22,500 nucleotides of DNA from Prorocentrum cordatum (GCA_963575745.1 CAUYUJ010020171.1:708005-730504); one strand, 5' to 3'. Counted from the first letter of the stretch, positions 8,985-17,967 are shown. The notes: generated by a model not told the origin, from the sequence alone. Numbers and translations: made by a program.

Positions 8985-9660
8985 GGCCGAAGATGTCCTC
9001 CAAGACGGTCCACAATGGCGTCGAACAAAAGGCATAACAAGATAAGGCCATGCAGGGCACGACAAGACGAGACAATGCGGTGCTAGACTGCAGAAAGCGT
9101 GGCTACGAGACGACCCGGGAGGCGCCCAACCGCGACAAGCAGTGTTTTCGGTATCTTGACAGTGTTTAGTCTCATTCGTATCTCGGACTTCAGAGCGCCC
9201 AGGAGAGCCTAAAGAAAGCCCCAGGACAGTCCACCAGAGCCCTCGGAAGGTCCAATGGTAGCCCCAATGCGACCCAGAATAGCTTCGACATTGTTCAAGG
9301 AGGCTCCCCGAAACACCCCCAAGATACCCCCACAGCCCTCTGAATCGTGACGCGGTCGTCGCACTCGAGCGTGACTGGCAGCAACATGGTCTCACGATGC
9401 CCCCAGAGGCCTCCGAGGCCCCGTGAGGCCCCCAGAGGCCTCCAGAGGCCCCGAAGCCGCCCCCAGGAGGCCTTCGAGAGGCCACCGCGATGGCGACCCC
9501 CGCCTGAAAGAGGCCAAGAGTGGTGCAACGTGCGCGTTCCGCTGCGATTTGACTCAGCTCGGATTGTCTGTCGAGGCAATGCTGCTCCGCCAGCAGCGCA
9601 CGTCCGCACCATACCCAGCCACACAGGCATTCCACAGCATTTGATCTACACTCATGTTTG
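8985..9660. other. Non-coding spacer with phased repeat words on the minus strand
   Basis: No gene recognised. From about 9185 to 9330 and from 9390 to 9490 the plus strand is built of words such as CCCCAGAGGCCTCC with about 10-11 bp spacing, the reverse complement of the TCTTGGGG-type repeat at 8345-8482 and 10041-10635. A 254-codon minus-strand frame across 9737-8973 has no recognisable domain and begins inside the CA microsatellite. Confidence 0.55.
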
Positions 9661-9673
9661 CGCACGTGCGCAG

Positions 9674-9707
<34 letters not shown>

Positions 9708-9740
9708 AAACACACACACACACGAACAAAAACACACGCA
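9674..9740 (+). repeat. (CA)n microsatellite
   Basis: CA dinucleotides run with a few AAC interruptions. Such alternating purine-pyrimidine sequence can adopt Z-DNA. No gene function is implied. Confidence 0.97.
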
Positions 9741-10040
9741 CGCACAAGTGTTCCTTCATTGTCTGAATGATGCGCGTCGAAGCGTAGTAGGTACGCTATG
9801 GTCGTGACAGATGGTCATGTTCATGACAAGTATCGGGCCTTTGTTCCCGATGTTTTCATAATGGTTTGACCGTCGGGGTGGACAACCGCCCGACGGCAAC
9901 GTTGTCCCCAATCACTAGTGTGATACAGACAAGGTTTGTTCATGCTGGGTGTCGGTCATGTTCTCCATCCGTACGCGCGTATGTTTATGGAATCGCTTCG
10001 CTCATTCCGCCGGCCCGCATTGTGTGATCGCAGGCGTTTG
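9741..10040. other. Unique-looking spacer with two mutually exclusive hairpins
   Basis: No gene recognised. CCGTCGGG (9870-9877) pairs with CCCGACGG (9889-9896), while GGACAAC (9880-9886), in the loop of the first hairpin, can pair with GTTGTCC (9901-9907). The two stems cannot form together. Confidence 0.5.
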
Positions 10041-10390
10041 CTGCTTCTTGGAGCCTGTGGGGGCTGTTTGGGGGCCTCTTTTTGGGCCTCTTGGGAACCT
10101 CGTGGTGCCTCCAGAGCTCTCTTGGCGGCCTCTTGGGGCCTCCTGAGGGCCTCTTGGGGCGGAAGGCTCGACTTGGTGCCTCGTGTTTCCCCTCTTTGGC
10201 TCCTCTTTGGCCCCTCTTGAGACTGTCTTGGGGCCCTCTTGGGCGATCTTGGGCGCCTCTGGGGCCGTTTTGGGACTCTCTTGGCCCTCTTGGGCCGTCT
10301 TGAGGCCCTCTTGGGCCATCTTGGGGCTCTCTTGGAGGTCTCTTGGGCCGTCTTGGAGCGATATTTGGGGCCTATTGGGTCGTCTTTTAG
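10041..10390 (+). repeat. Phased short repeat, mean period 10.5 bp (block 2)
   Basis: About 30 degenerate copies of TCTTGGGGCC occur. Word starts run from 10046 to 10361, i.e. 315 bp in 30 steps; the best stretch has TCTT at 10204, 10215, 10226, 10237, 10247 and, after two variant words, 10279, 10288, 10298, 10309, 10319, 10330, 10341, 10351. Steps are mostly 10 and 11. Both strands stay open for about 140 codons, because two steps (21 bp) equal seven codons. Confidence 0.88.
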
Positions 10391-10454
10391 AGTCGGAAAG
10401 CCGAACGGATGAGAACGCCAAAATCCTTCAACAACGTATGGGAAATCGATGTTT

Positions 10455-10635
10455 TTTGCCTCCTGGGGCCCTCTTGAGACGCTTCTTCAGGCATCTGTGG
10501 GCGTCTTGGGGGCGTCTGCGGCCGTCTGGAGGCTGTCTTGAGCGTTTTGGACCGATCGGTCGGCGACTCGGAGCCCTCTTTGACCGTCTTGGGGGCTCTT
10601 GGGGCCCTCTAGGAGCGCTCTGGGGCGCCTGAAAG
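10455..10635 (+). repeat. Phased short repeat, mean period 10.5 bp (block 3)
   Basis: The same word family resumes after about 65 bp of unrelated sequence. Word starts run from 10461 to 10619, i.e. 158 bp in 15 steps. Copies are more diverged than in block 2 but the phase is kept. Confidence 0.82.
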
Positions 10636-11310
10636 CCGCGCCCAGAAGGAAAACCATCTGAGGGTCGGACCGCCCGGGGTCCTTCTCGTCCAGGGACCCC
10701 CAGGAGCCGCCCCGCGCGCGCGAACTAGACATATTGTTTACCAGTAGCAGGAGATCTTAGCACGCCTCTGGCTCGTTGGGCCGGCGAATTCTGCTCCAGT
10801 GTGGTTCGGTTGCGGATGAGTGTGGAGCTCAAGCTGAGTTTTGTTGTTACGTTGTTTATACGTTGAGCCAAGGATCAGTTTGGGATTCGAAAGGGCTTGC
10901 TGCTCCTGAGGTCATTCCATGGCTGCTCCTCTAGCGTTACTCGTGCACCCAGGCGTTTTTGGGACCGGGAGAGGGGCTCCGTTCCTTCTTCGGCGTTCCT
11001 CCTGGTAGTACCTTGGCTGTGCGCCAGGCCCAGACATCGACAACGCAACCATTCGAAAAGCGCGGGTATGTACGTCTTTCCGCGTTGTGCTGGGGGGGCC
11101 TCCCAGGAAGCGCTGACTGGGCTCGCGGAACAGGCGATCGCCCAAATTATTTGCGCCTTGATGATTGGTGAACTGCGAGCAACATGAGGAGCAGGAATCG
11201 GGCGGACGATGACATGAATGATTGGGCGATGGAAAGGAGAACACGGGATGATGAGAGGGGAAGGATGACAAGACAGAGGAGGGGAAGGACGTCTCGTCGG
11301 AGGAGGAAAG
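10636..11310. other. Non-coding spacer, no gene recognised
   Basis: Frames of 60-100 codons occur on both strands without recognisable motifs. I see no repeat longer than a few bases apart from a GC-rich CGCGCGCG run near 10715. Confidence 0.5.
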
Positions 11311-11313
11311 CCG

Positions 11314-11465
11314 GTATGTGTGTGTGTGTGCTTGTGTGTTTGTGTGTTTGTGCATGTGTGTGCGTTTGTGTGTATATGTGTGCACGTGTGCGTGTGTGTG
11401 TGTGCGCGCGCGTGTGTGTGTGTGTGTGTGCGTGTGTGTGTGTGTGTGTTTGTGTGTGTGTGTTG
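11314..11465 (+). repeat. (TG)n microsatellite, imperfect
   Basis: About 150 bp of TG repeats carry TTTG, CATG and CGCG variants. Translations in either direction (Val/Cys or His/Thr runs) are artefacts of the repeat. Confidence 0.97.
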
Positions 11466-11763
11466 GCGGTGGGGCGGGGTAGCTGAGGATGAGCCCAGGG
11501 GAAAAGGAGGGGAAGGATAACAAGGCGCAGCAGCAGCCGCAGGAGGAAGAGCAGCAGCATGGAGCAGGACAGCAGGGAGCAGGGTGGGGAGTAGGAGGAG
11601 GCGCGGCAGCAGCGGCCCCCGCGCGAGGAGCCGCAGGATGGTCGCGGCGACGACGCCGCCTCCCTCGGGGATGTCGTCCTCAGCGTGCGATCGGTGCCGA
11701 ACGCTGGGGGCTCAGACTGCCTCCTCGCCCCGTTCCGCCATGTTCAGAGAAAAGAGGAGGATG
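11466..11763. other. Purine-rich GC-rich spacer before the second LINE
   Basis: G/A-rich DNA with GCAGCAGC runs. No gene, promoter or RNA is recognised. Dinoflagellate promoters lack reliable short signatures, so a LINE promoter here could not be seen. Confidence 0.5.
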
Positions 11764-11817
11764 GGTGAGGGAGGAAGAAGGAGGAGGAGAGGGAAAAGGA
11801 GGAGGAGGAGGAGGTGG
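11764..11817 (+). repeat. (GGA)n microsatellite at the 5' flank of LINE 2
   Basis: GGA/GAA repeats end about six bases before the SL remnant. The same GGA motif resumes at 17336 beyond the LINE, so the element looks inserted inside one GGA tract. Confidence 0.93.
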
Positions 11818-11839
11818 CCCGTAGCCATCTTGCCTCAAG
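11818..11839 (+). other. Mutated spliced leader at the 5' end of LINE 2
   Basis: After one variable base, CCGTAGCCATCTTGCC then TCAAG matches the 21-nt SL core at 19 positions; differences are T to C at core position 11 and G to C at position 15. It sits exactly where expected, between a GGA tract and the start of the LINE. Chance is unlikely given a perfect SL at the equivalent place in LINE 1. Two mutations fit the general decay of this element. Confidence 0.85.
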
Positions 11840-11980
11840 TAATCCATTTTTCGAGGTGGCTTAAAGTGAGCTATAGCTTTTGCCCGCACGATCCCTGCTT
11901 GAGCCTGCCGGAGGCCCTGCAGGTGTCCTGCCACAAACCGCTCCACACCCGTAGGTGATCATTGATCTCGCAATGAGGCG

Positions 11981-12638
11981 TTGTTTTGCCACAAGAAGAA
12001 ATGTGTTTTCAAGACGAATTTCGCTTGGAATACATTGTTTTACATGTGTTGCACGGCTCGTCCCCCCGCTCCTCCTGTTTGCAGCCTCCCGGGGCTCAAG
12101 GGGATTGAGCCAACGGGCCGCCAAGCGTGCATAAACCCAAATACAAGGTGCTCGAGCTTGAGCAGCTGTCCAAACGTGTGCGTACGGCCGACGGCGACTT
12201 CGATGCGTGCAAGAGTCCCCTGTCGCGATCTCAACGGGCGCGTGTGGTCGCTGAGCGAGCTCGCGCAGCGGGTGGCCCACGCACAGTCCAGAAGCATGCC
12301 CAGTGTGTGCTGGACGACCTCAAGCGCCAGATTGCCCAGGCAACCGAACTGATTGCCAAGGCCGGGTCCGACTTGCAGAACGAATCATAAAGCTGGTCAA
12401 GCTCAAGAGCTCGCTCGAGAGTCTTGAGGAGCAGGAGCGCGTTGCATCTGCCAGTGCCAACGCGGCCTGGGCGCAGTGCGCAGTCGAAGGCGGAGTTCAG
12501 GATGCTGCTCGTGGTGCGGCTTCCCCTAACGATCCCGCCTTCCCCCTCCCCATGCAGTTCCAGACGTTAAAATCCTCACTTGCGGCATCTCTGCGCTCTT
12601 TGTCGGAGACGAGGAGTACCATATTACCACCAGCTTAA
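11981..12638 (+). pseudogene. LINE 2 ORF1-like remnant: Cys-rich N-terminus and coiled coil
   Basis: A frame from 11981 gives FCHKKKCVFKTNFAWNTLF followed by a CC pair and a Pro-rich stretch, resembling the N-terminal zinc finger of dinoflagellate LINE proteins though spacing is irregular. From 12127 another frame gives a helical, Lys/Glu/Leu-rich segment (VLELEQLSKRVRTADGDFD, then VLDDLKRQIAQATELIAKAG) ending in a TAA at 12388-12390. The coil goes on at once in the next frame (IIKLVKLKSSLESLEEQE) to a stop at 12636-12638. A coiled coil split over two frames implies a frameshift near 12385. The role, as in LINE 1, is presumed RNA binding or multimerisation. Confidence 0.65.
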
Positions 12639-12678
12639 TCCAATGGGAACGACGGCTGCGGCTGTGCACATTTAGCCG

Positions 12679-12705
12679 ATGAGCAAGATGAGGATGAGGA
12701 TGCTG

Positions 12706-12796
<91 letters not shown>

Positions 12797-12798
12797 CG
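12679..12798 (+). repeat. Compound (GCT)n-(GAT)n microsatellite inside LINE 2
   Basis: Mixed GATGAG repeats are followed by an uninterrupted GCT/CTG run (about 12706-12740) and then an uninterrupted GAT/ATG run (about 12741-12796). It lies in the linker between the coiled coil and the endonuclease and probably expanded after insertion. Long Leu/Met, Ser/His or Ile translations are artefacts. Confidence 0.96.
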
Positions 12799-13415
12799 AT
12801 ACATGATGCCATGCAGGTTGCGCCGCCTGGGGATGCAATCGTCGATGCAGGTAAAGCACCAGCGGCAGCGGATGTCCGTGATGCCGGGGGTGCAGCCACC
12901 GCTGTTTTCGGTGGCCAGCCTGGGTCTCCCTTCGCGCCTGGTGCCTCGCCTGCTGTCTCTCTCTGTGTGGTGGTGGGAGGGGTTCGGGTCGGGGACGGGG
13001 CGGGAAGGGAACCATCTCGAGCAAACCGCGTGCCGCGAAAGTTTTCAAAAAGGCTTTCTCAAGCAGCTTGCCCCTGACAGGACCTGGGGTGAGTTCGTGG
13101 CGTACCATGCCACTGCGCGCAAACATGAAGAAACCATCTTGGGTGGCATCAGCGAGGCCGCTCAGAAGAAGTGTCGCGTCACGCTCTTCAGTGGCATCGC
13201 ATCAGGACAGTCTTCTGTTTAGCAAGCGAGCCAGGAAACACTGCCACCTTTTTGCCAACGCGGGTGGGCAGGTCGGCCTCGATGCTCTTTGCGTGCATGT
13301 CTGTTGCCCGACACTCTGACCGTGCAAGAAATTCGGAGAATAACCGCTTCGGCTGAACCGGCAGGGCTTCTTCTCCGCAGCACTGCTTGGTCTGCCTCCC
13401 TCGCGGCTTCATTGC

Positions 13416-14460
13416 ATGCACAAGGCAATCCGACTGGAGTTTTGCTCACAGCCGCGCCCAGGCGCATTGGGCATGGGAGCCAGCCTTCGTCGCGTCGGTG
13501 GCAGGGTCCGCGGAGGTTTCATCGCGGTTAACATTGACTTGGTTCACCCGGTGGGTATCAACGAAATGCATTTGGATATATGGTGCAAGGTTGGGTCTAA
13601 GCTTAGGCGCGCTGGCGCGCCGTTTGTCATCGGAGGCGATTGGCACCCGGCTGGGTTGATGTGATGGACGCCATCGCCGTCGCGCCCGAAGGTGGCGCGC
13701 GCCGGCCCGCCACGCGCTACGCCGATTACCGCGTCGCTCCGAACGCGATTGCAGGCGGGGCCAGGGCCGAGGTGATTCACGGCATCCCCATGTCCCCTCG
13801 TTACCCCGTCAGGCTTACGCTCTCGGTTCGCCAAGGTGCCCAAAAGGTTCCCGTCGGAGATTCCCACCGGGTGCGTCCGTTTGGGTTCCCCGTGGATGGC
13901 AGGTGGGAGCCCGCGGTTGTTCTCTGCGGTGGCCTCGCCTTCCCCGTGCAGGATGATTGGTGTTGTTTCGTCCGTGCTGCTGAGGCTGAGTGGCTTCGCA
14001 TCTCGCGGATCTCGGGGGGGCAAACGGGGCGGTGCATCGGCAGAGATAGGCCTCGGAAGGTCTGCTCTAGGAAGCTGTCTTGCCCTGCTCCTGTTCAGTT
14101 TCCGAAGATCTCCTCGATTTCACGCTGGCGGAGAAAAGGTAGCGTCCGCCTTGCTGATTTTGTTCGAGGCCCAGTGGGCGCCCGCTGTCGCCGGCTGGTG
14201 TCAGCGGCCTTTCGCCTTGCAGGTTCGCAAATTCCCCCTGAGTGCGCAGCGTGCGCCGCCTGGTCCGCGGCGCTTCGGCACGTCGATTTCGCGCCGCTGC
14301 TCTCGGCCCAGACGCCCGCCGGCATGGCCGAGGGCGAGGCAGCGCGCGCGGGCCCACTCGGCGCGGGCCAAGGACAGGGAATGGAACAACTGGGTCGACG
14401 AACACCCCTCGGGGGGAATGCCGGCGCCGTTCAAGCCCCCCTCCCTTCCCGCCCCCTGAC
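13416..14460 (+). pseudogene. LINE 2 endonuclease remnant and linker to RT
   Basis: The first frame (13416-13664) gives GGRVRGGFIAVNIDLVHP and then APFVIGGDWHPAGL, the G-D-x-N strand of AP-type endonucleases with the Asn replaced by His. The reading then moves to the frame of 13640-14623 (WVDVMDAIAVAPEGG, ARRPATRYADYRVA), equivalent to the D-Y segment, and SPRYPVRLTL, where the usual terminal S-D-H has become S-P-R. About 14370-14450 another frame gives KDREWNNWVDEHPSGGMPAP, the W-x2-W linker seen before RT in these elements. Loss of Asn and of the catalytic His, plus frame changes, mark a dead endonuclease. Confidence 0.75.
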
Positions 14461-14599
14461 AACCCGCCCCCTGGATCATTCCGCCCTCCAGCCCTGCTCC
14501 GCGGTCGAGTCGATCGATGCTATGGACGCCGAGGGGGAGAAGTGGTGGTCTGTTGGGCCCGATCAAATCTTTCCTTGTTTGGCCCGGCCACGGCGCGCC

Positions 14600-15600
14600 T
14601 CCCGATCGGCCGACGCTGGCTGAGACGTTGCGCGCCCCTAGGAGTTTCGGCTCAGGCACGGGCGCCGGCGTCGATCAAATCTCGCCGCGCCCTCTGCTGC
14701 TTTGCCCTCCTCGGCCACGGGGGCCCTCCTGCGACGCCGTCTCGCGCGTCGAGCATCAGCGCGAGTGGCCCATCATGTGAGATCGCAGTGTCTTCGTCCT
14801 CGTGCGTCTCGGAGGCGCGAGGCCGTCGCGGCTCCTGCACGCGCCGGCTCGCGCGCAATGTCGTTCGAGGCGCCCTCTCATTGGGCAGCGGCAAGCCGAC
14901 GGCTTCGAGGGGGTCCTTTGGGTCGACTCGCGGGAAGTCCTCGGAAGCGCGCGTGGGCCCAGGCTGCCCGGTGGGGGCATTCTTCGCATGAGAATCGCAG
15001 TTGTTCTGGATTTGAAGAAGGCCTTTCAGCGCGCGCAGCACGGGCGCCTCATCGCGGCTGCGCGTGCGAGTTGCTTCCCCGCGCGGCAAGTGTTTTTACT
15101 GTTGCAGACTTATCGCCCACCACAGGGGCTGATTGATGTTGCTGGCGAGGCCGGGTCCTTTCTGGATGCCTTGCGCGCAGTTGTGCCGGGGCGCGTTTTC
15201 GCCTGCGACACGCTGCAGCTCTTACTTTCAAGCCCGTTCGGCGCCGCGCTGGCCGCCTGCCTCGCCGCGCAGCTGCCGGTCAACACTTGCGACTTTGGCC
15301 TCTTGCGCCGGGGCGCTGAGCACCGCGTAGCGAAGGACGTCGTCGCAGAAGGCAAGAAGCTCCGCAGTGAGTTCACGGCCGTTGATCGCAGGAGCGCAGC
15401 TGACAAGTCTCGAGTGCTCGGGAACACGTCCTCTGCGCGAGCATCGATTGCGCCCAAGCTTCAGAGCCTCCGACCTCGGCCTGTTAGATCCGAGTGCAAC
15501 CTTGGAGTCGACTTTGCCGCGGGTTCGGTTGGGGCAAGGCCACTGCTGCCAGCCGCGTCAAGGCGACGCGTGCCAGAAGGCATCGCATGTCGATCCTGAA
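14600..15600 (+). pseudogene. LINE 2 reverse transcriptase remnant
   Basis: RSFGSGTGAGVDQISPR (about 14635-14685) is the finger segment before the palm. In the frame of 14802-15599, IAVVLDLKKAFQRAQHGRLI is motif A with Asp at 15009-15011, and GRVFACDTLQLLLSSP stands where the motif B loop belongs. The Y/F-V-D-D box is not intact: the equivalent stretch reads LPVNTCDFGLLRRG. Downstream ADKSRVLGN and LGVDFAAG match the K-S and LG-x-DF signatures that follow the palm in dinoflagellate LINEs. After 15525 the frame degenerates. The enzyme is inactive as read, since motif C lacks its Asp pair. Confidence 0.78.
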
Positions 15601-16060
15601 GAGCTCCAAGCCTCGTCGCCGCGCGCATGGGTAAACGGCTCGAAGCGTCGCAGCGTCGCTCCTTCTGCGCGGGCCGTCCGCCATGAGAACTAATGGGTGG
15701 GAGTTAGGGATGCTTAGAGGTTCTGCATGTCAATTGCAAGACTAGCATCAATATTACAGGTCTCGCACCGCGGCCCTGTCGCTCTTCTCCAGTGCCCCAA
15801 CGTGACCCCATCTATTGGGCAACCTGGTTGCCTGTGCTGTCCTATCTCTTTGCCCTGGCGGGGCTCTGCTTCCCCTGTTAGGTTCGGACTTCGGCCTTCG
15901 CGAGGCCCGTGCTCATCTTTCATCGATCGCTCACCCTTGGTCTCCCATCGAGTGTCCCTGTTGTGCTCTGTGGGCCCCCACTCAAGCAAGTGGATATCAT
16001 CGCTACTCCTGTCTGCTGCCGAGTGGATTTGGCCTGGCGGCGCCGTCGTCAACCCCAGCG
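15601..16060 (+). pseudogene. LINE 2 region between RT and CCHC, heavily decayed
   Basis: No motif is recognised. Position corresponds to the thumb/connection region between RT and knuckle, which in LINE 1 spans about 500 bp (1600-1114). Frames open here (15727-16569 and 15815-16462) share no clear pattern with LINE 1. Confidence 0.5.
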
Positions 16061-17328
16061 ACTATTGCCCTCCTACTGAGCAGGCATTACTATGTCGTGC
16101 TGTGCAAGCGTGGCAATCCCAAACACTCGATGACCATTTGGAAGAGCCCGAGTTTGAGCGCGGCGTGTTGTTGCACCCTCTTGATTCGTACCTGGGACCG
16201 GCCATCATGGGGGGCCAGTGGCCCCAGATGCGTCAGTGGGGCGCGGTTTGCCCCACCTCCCCGCAGTGCCTCCTGTGTCCAGGCCAAGATGGCGCATTCT
16301 TGCACCGCCATTGCGTTTGCTCAAGGCTGGCAGTTGTGGCAGACACTCTATCGTCTAGACGGCGCTTTGCAGAGGCGGCGCTGGGCCCCCGCTCGCAGCC
16401 ATCTTTGCGGAGAGGCGCCCAGTGCCCAGGCCGCACTTGCCGCGACCACCACCGGGGGATGAAGCCGCATGGGGGCGCGGCGACCAAAGTTGTTAGTTTT
16501 TGTAACTACATTTTTGTTGGCAGCTTGGTCTTTGGGGCGGATTTTGCCTCCGTCGCGCCTGCTGGCTGAGGACATATCGCCCTGGGCCTTTCCCGGGACG
16601 TCGGCATTGCCAGCCCGTTTGGGCTTGTGTTGGGCCCCATCCAGTAGATCGGCGACGCTGTGTTCATGGCTGTCATCAGTGTGCTCACGTCTGCTGCTTC
16701 GCAACTTCGTGTTTCCACTGGCTCCCAGTGCGTTTGCGACGGCTACCATGTGAGAGGCCGAGTGGTGACTTCTTCTGCGCAGCTTCGCACGTGCACCTGT
16801 GGCGCGAGTTCTGGGGATTGTTATCGATGAGCGAGGGGCGCTAGTCTTAACCAGGACCAAGGCGAATGCCGCTTAGCGGGATGTATTAGGTGGCGGCATC
16901 ACGCCTACTCGGCGGCCCGGGAATCACCAGGCCGACAATGCTGCGTGCACTGCAGCCATTGCTACTCGACTTCCCTCGGCTGACAGTCGGCAGTTGCGAG
17001 CGAGGCTTGAAGTTGTTAAGTCCTGGCGATCGTGGATCGATCGGCTGTCAAAGGAGCTGTCTGACCGTGGCCACCCGCCGACGCATCGCAATGGTAAGTC
17101 TCTGCGCACGCAGCTCCGTTTAGCCGAGGCCCTGCCCCCATGGATGTGGCCTCGTGTTTTAGCCGCTCAACGGTCGTTCGCGGCAGGGGCTCGGCATGAT
17201 TATGTTTGTTCTTCGTATCGCCCCCCACGACTGGCCGATAGTCGTACAGCGCAGTCATTGCGTGATCTTCGCTTCCTATCGCGCAGCTTCTCTTGCGCAT
17301 CCATGCCCAACCAACGTGATGGACCCAG
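16061..17328 (+). pseudogene. LINE 2 CCHC knuckle, RNase H remnant and C-terminal tail
   Basis: The knuckle CLLCPGQDGAFLHRHCVC (16267-16320; C-x2-C-x8-H-x4-C) is intact. RNase H follows with catalytic residues lost: IFVGSLVFGAD stands for the T-D-G-S strand (Asp to Val), then after a stop VLGPIQ, a TAG, and GDAVFMAVISVL for the A-E-x2-A helix (Glu to Val), and RVSTGSQCVCDG for V-T-D-C (Asp to Gly). LTRTKANAA, then an in-frame TAG, corresponds to K-A-H-A. NHQADNAACTAAIA (16922 on) keeps the last Asp. The frame 16922-17428 then continues as a basic, Trp-containing tail and runs into the GGA repeat, which adds spurious Arg/Gly codons. Confidence 0.78.
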
Positions 17329-17335
17329 GATCCAA

Positions 17336-17398
17336 AAGAGGAGGAGGAGGAGGAGAAGGAAGAGGAGGGGGGGAGGAGGAGGAGGAGGAGGAGGAGTT
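17336..17398 (+). repeat. (GGA)n microsatellite at the 3' flank of LINE 2
   Basis: GGA repeats with GAA and GGG variants begin right after the LINE C-terminal coding remnant. They are the likely right half of the target tract whose left half is at 11764-11817. Confidence 0.95.
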
Positions 17399-17487
17399 GC
17401 AGGAGGAGAAAGAAGAATTGTAACATGACAGTGATACGATCAACAAGAAGAAACGATCTACACATACGACAAATAACTACAGGACTC

Positions 17488-17776
17488 TGAGGAGGAGGAG
17501 GAGGAGCAGGAGCAGGAGCAGGAGCAGGAGGAGGAGGAGGAGGAGGAAGAGGAAGAGGAGGAGGAGGAGGAGGAGGAGGAGGAGGAGGAGGAGGAGGAGG
17601 GAGGAGGAGGAGGAGGGGAGGAGGGGGAGGAGGAGGAAAAGGGAGGAGGAGGAGGAGGACGAAAGGAGGAGGAGGAAGAGGAGGAGGAACAACGGAGGAG
17701 GAGGAGGAGGGAGGAGGAGGAGGAACAGGAGGAGGAAGAAGGGAGGAGGAGGAGGAGGAGGAGGAGGAGGAAGAGG
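17488..17776 (+). repeat. Long polypurine (GGA)n tract
   Basis: About 290 bp is nearly all purine on the plus strand; 17526-17659 contains no pyrimidine. GGA units are interspersed with GAA and GGG. Long homopurine-homopyrimidine mirror repeats of this kind can form triplex (H-DNA). Confidence 0.97.
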
Positions 17777-17799
17777 AATAATAATAATAATACTAATAC

Positions 17800-17848
<49 letters not shown>

Positions 17849-17861
17849 CACACTTATTATT

Positions 17862-17893
<32 letters not shown>

Positions 17894-17914
17894 GATTATT
17901 ATTAGTATTATTAT
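17777..17914. repeat. Inverted trinucleotide microsatellite (AAT)n ... (ATT)n
   Basis: AAT repeats (17777-17848) are followed by a five-base spacer CACAC and then TTA/ATT repeats (17854-17914), the reverse complement. Together they form a nearly perfect AT-only inverted repeat of 60-70 bp per arm, able to extrude a cruciform. It directly adjoins the polypurine tract. Confidence 0.95.
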
Positions 17915-17967
17915 AACGCGCAGGAGAAGAGAAGGAAGAATAGGAAGATGAGGTGGGATGAGAAGGG

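Larger units (their letters stand above)
11818..17335 (+). mobile_element. Second dinoflagellate LINE, full-length but decayed
   Basis: From left to right it holds an SL remnant (11818-11839), a Cys-rich N-terminal segment (about 11980-12060), a coiled-coil region (12127-12638), a microsatellite-invaded linker, endonuclease remnants (13416-13830), RT remnants (about 14640-15560), a CCHC knuckle (16267-16320) and RNase H remnants (about 16500-16990) with a C-terminal tail to about 17328. Domain order equals that of LINE 1, and both have a CCHC knuckle between RT and RNase H, but the sequences are too different to be recent copies of one family. Many frameshifts and stops show it is dead. The 3' boundary is set by the return of GGA repeats after ATCCAAAAGA; no long poly-A is seen. 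Confidence 0.88.

Noticed and set aside
7640-10325. Repeated GGCCATCTTGG words as SL fragments
   Set aside because: They belong to the 10.5-bp phased repeat family and lack CCGTAG and CTCAAG.
11840-11856. CCATTTTTCGAG just after the LINE 2 SL as a second, relict SL
   Set aside because: Only the first seven bases match the usual relict (CCATTTTGGC...) and it is offset by four bases; not enough to call a tandem SL.
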